The notes below the pieces were generated by a model. That model worked only from the letters and a program-made list of their open reading frames with translations, did no database searches and was not told the DNA's origin. A stretch of 64,000 nt of DNA, from the NCBI GenBank assembly GCA_023846275.1, contig JAIUJO010000534.1:191001-255000 (forward strand), written 5' to 3'. Each line of letters starts with the position of its first letter. The stretch's first letter is position 1. The translations under genes and the position numbers were made by a program. This DNA comes from Vanilla planifolia. Its lineage: Eukaryota > Streptophyta > Magnoliopsida > Asparagales > Orchidaceae. Positions 62,756 through 64,000 of this stretch are shown here, piece after piece.

Positions 62756-64000
62756 TTTTTCATCATATTTTTTTCTCATGAAAAAAAGAAATTTTAATAA
62801 GATGATTGGAGTGAGGCTCACCAAAAGGGCAGTGAATTCCTATGAATAAATTATTGATTTATTATAAAATATTTTAGTATGGCATTTAAAGTAATTTTTA
62901 ATAATGTTTAACAAATATACAAAAGTGAAGTTATATAAATTTAATTTTACTTTAAAAATATATTAAGTTTTATGAAAATCATGTAATTTAAAAAAAAAAT
63001 TAAAAGTATTCACAATGGATTTTTAAGTTGTTCGATTTATAAAACAAGCATATATCCACTTCAAGAAAAAATAATTCACATAACACATTACAAGCCTTTT
63101 AGAAAAAGAAGTGTAGGTTTAACCCTTACAACAAAGAAACAAATGAGAGAGACTACTATAGTATTCTAAAGAAATAAATAGGACTGTCTACGATAACGTT
63201 ATACCGAAATAAAAATGACAAAAAATGAAAAACTTTCAACGAACTAAAATCGAAATCAATAAAACAAAAATGCTATGTTCATTGAAATCATTAAAGAGGC
63301 TTAAGTATCTCAATTAAATGAATTAAAGAATAAAGAAAATTAATCATTTGACTATTTCAAAAGGAAAAGAATTTGAGTAGTTTGATGATTGAATAGCACA
63401 ATAGTATATAAAAACCATTATGGAAAGGAGCTGCTAAAGTTTTTAATATTTTTACTTTGGATCACATAAAATTTGTTTTTTATTTTTCTACAAGTCTCTA
63501 CTATTTATTTTCATTTTGGAAGGCTAAAAGCTGTTACCAAGCATCCCATTTAGTTGTGATATTTTTTGTCACTTTATAAATATTTTAATTGGTAAAAGAA
63601 ATTAAAAACTGTCCAATGGTTCGAAACAGTATGGGAATGTTTGAGCGTAGAAATAATGCGATCGGATGGATTTGATTGAATCTGTGCATTCACAAACATG
63701 AAATTTCTCTGGTCCATTAGATTAGAGTCCCGATCTGATGGTAACATTTAACTGTCAAGCTGAAGAAATACTGACCGTACGATTGCAATGTAACGTGATC
63801 GAACGATTGAGAAACACGTTTAAAGGATAAGCAACAGCTGTGAATGTTTTTTTACAAAACTGCGCCACTAGATGGTGCACATTAATTCTGCAATTCTACA
63901 ATTCATGGGTTCAAATAGTTTGTTTCTTTGGTCCAAGGTCACATATTTTTTTTGGACTTTTTGGTTTATAGCTATTTTTGTCAACATATGAAACAGTACA
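62756..64000 (+). repeat. E-tail module 10, cut by the window edge
   Basis: The tail is complete at its 5' end. The G+C-richer core begins at about 63600 and continues past the window, with gatggtgcacattaattc and gggttcaaatag. Confidence 0.75.

Noticed and set aside
1..64000. Organelle genome or a CRISPR or bacterial locus
   Set aside because: No organelle gene, bacterial gene structure or short spaced direct-repeat array is present. The repeat classes are 5S-derived and kilobase-scale.

Overview
This window looks like nuclear repetitive DNA from a land plant with an extremely A+T-rich genome. I found no protein-coding gene I can support. The plant assignment rests on one signal. Forty-four short segments align, mostly without gaps, to the roughly 120-nt 5S ribosomal RNA of land plants, as I know it from memory. 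They share the internal promoter core around gttaagcgtgcttggg, the region around ggatgggtgacctc, and the 3' gttgcac end. All are diverged, with many apparent C-to-T and G-to-A changes. I read them as 5S pseudogenes inside a satellite, not as working rRNA genes. I cannot name the species; an A+T-biased parasitic or holocentric plant is possible but is only a guess.

The 5S-like copies fall into five sequence classes that I call A, B, C, D and E. Each heads a monomer of about 1.2 to 1.35 kb: the 5S-like segment, an A+T-rich spacer, a polypyrimidine tract of about 300 bases, and a short upstream spacer before the next 5S. The E monomer also carries a tail of about 1.65 kb, part of it clearly richer in G+C. 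The order A-B-C-D-E repeats, giving a higher-order repeat of about 7.6 kb. The cleanest complete unit runs from about 3755 to 11362.

Layout: 1-465 is minus-oriented; 466 to about 39005 is plus-oriented (26 copies); about 39050 to 56080 is minus-oriented (13 copies); about 56081 to 64000 is plus-oriented (5 copies). Many units have lost monomers. One loss, an A-to-C fusion that deletes B, has the same junction in four places and so marks a subfamily. The left edge (1 to about 1217) and 55.5-56.56 kb are reverse-complement relatives that share three unusual junctions, which points to an old inverted duplication.

Every long open reading frame is explained by the polypyrimidine tracts (Phe/Leu/Ser/Ile-rich pseudo-peptides) or by the G+C-richer tail. 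The notable content is therefore a decayed, five-part, 5S rDNA-derived satellite with a co-amplified tail module of unknown origin. Coordinates of spacers and tracts are by eye and good to about 10-20 bases; 5S-like ends are good to a few bases.
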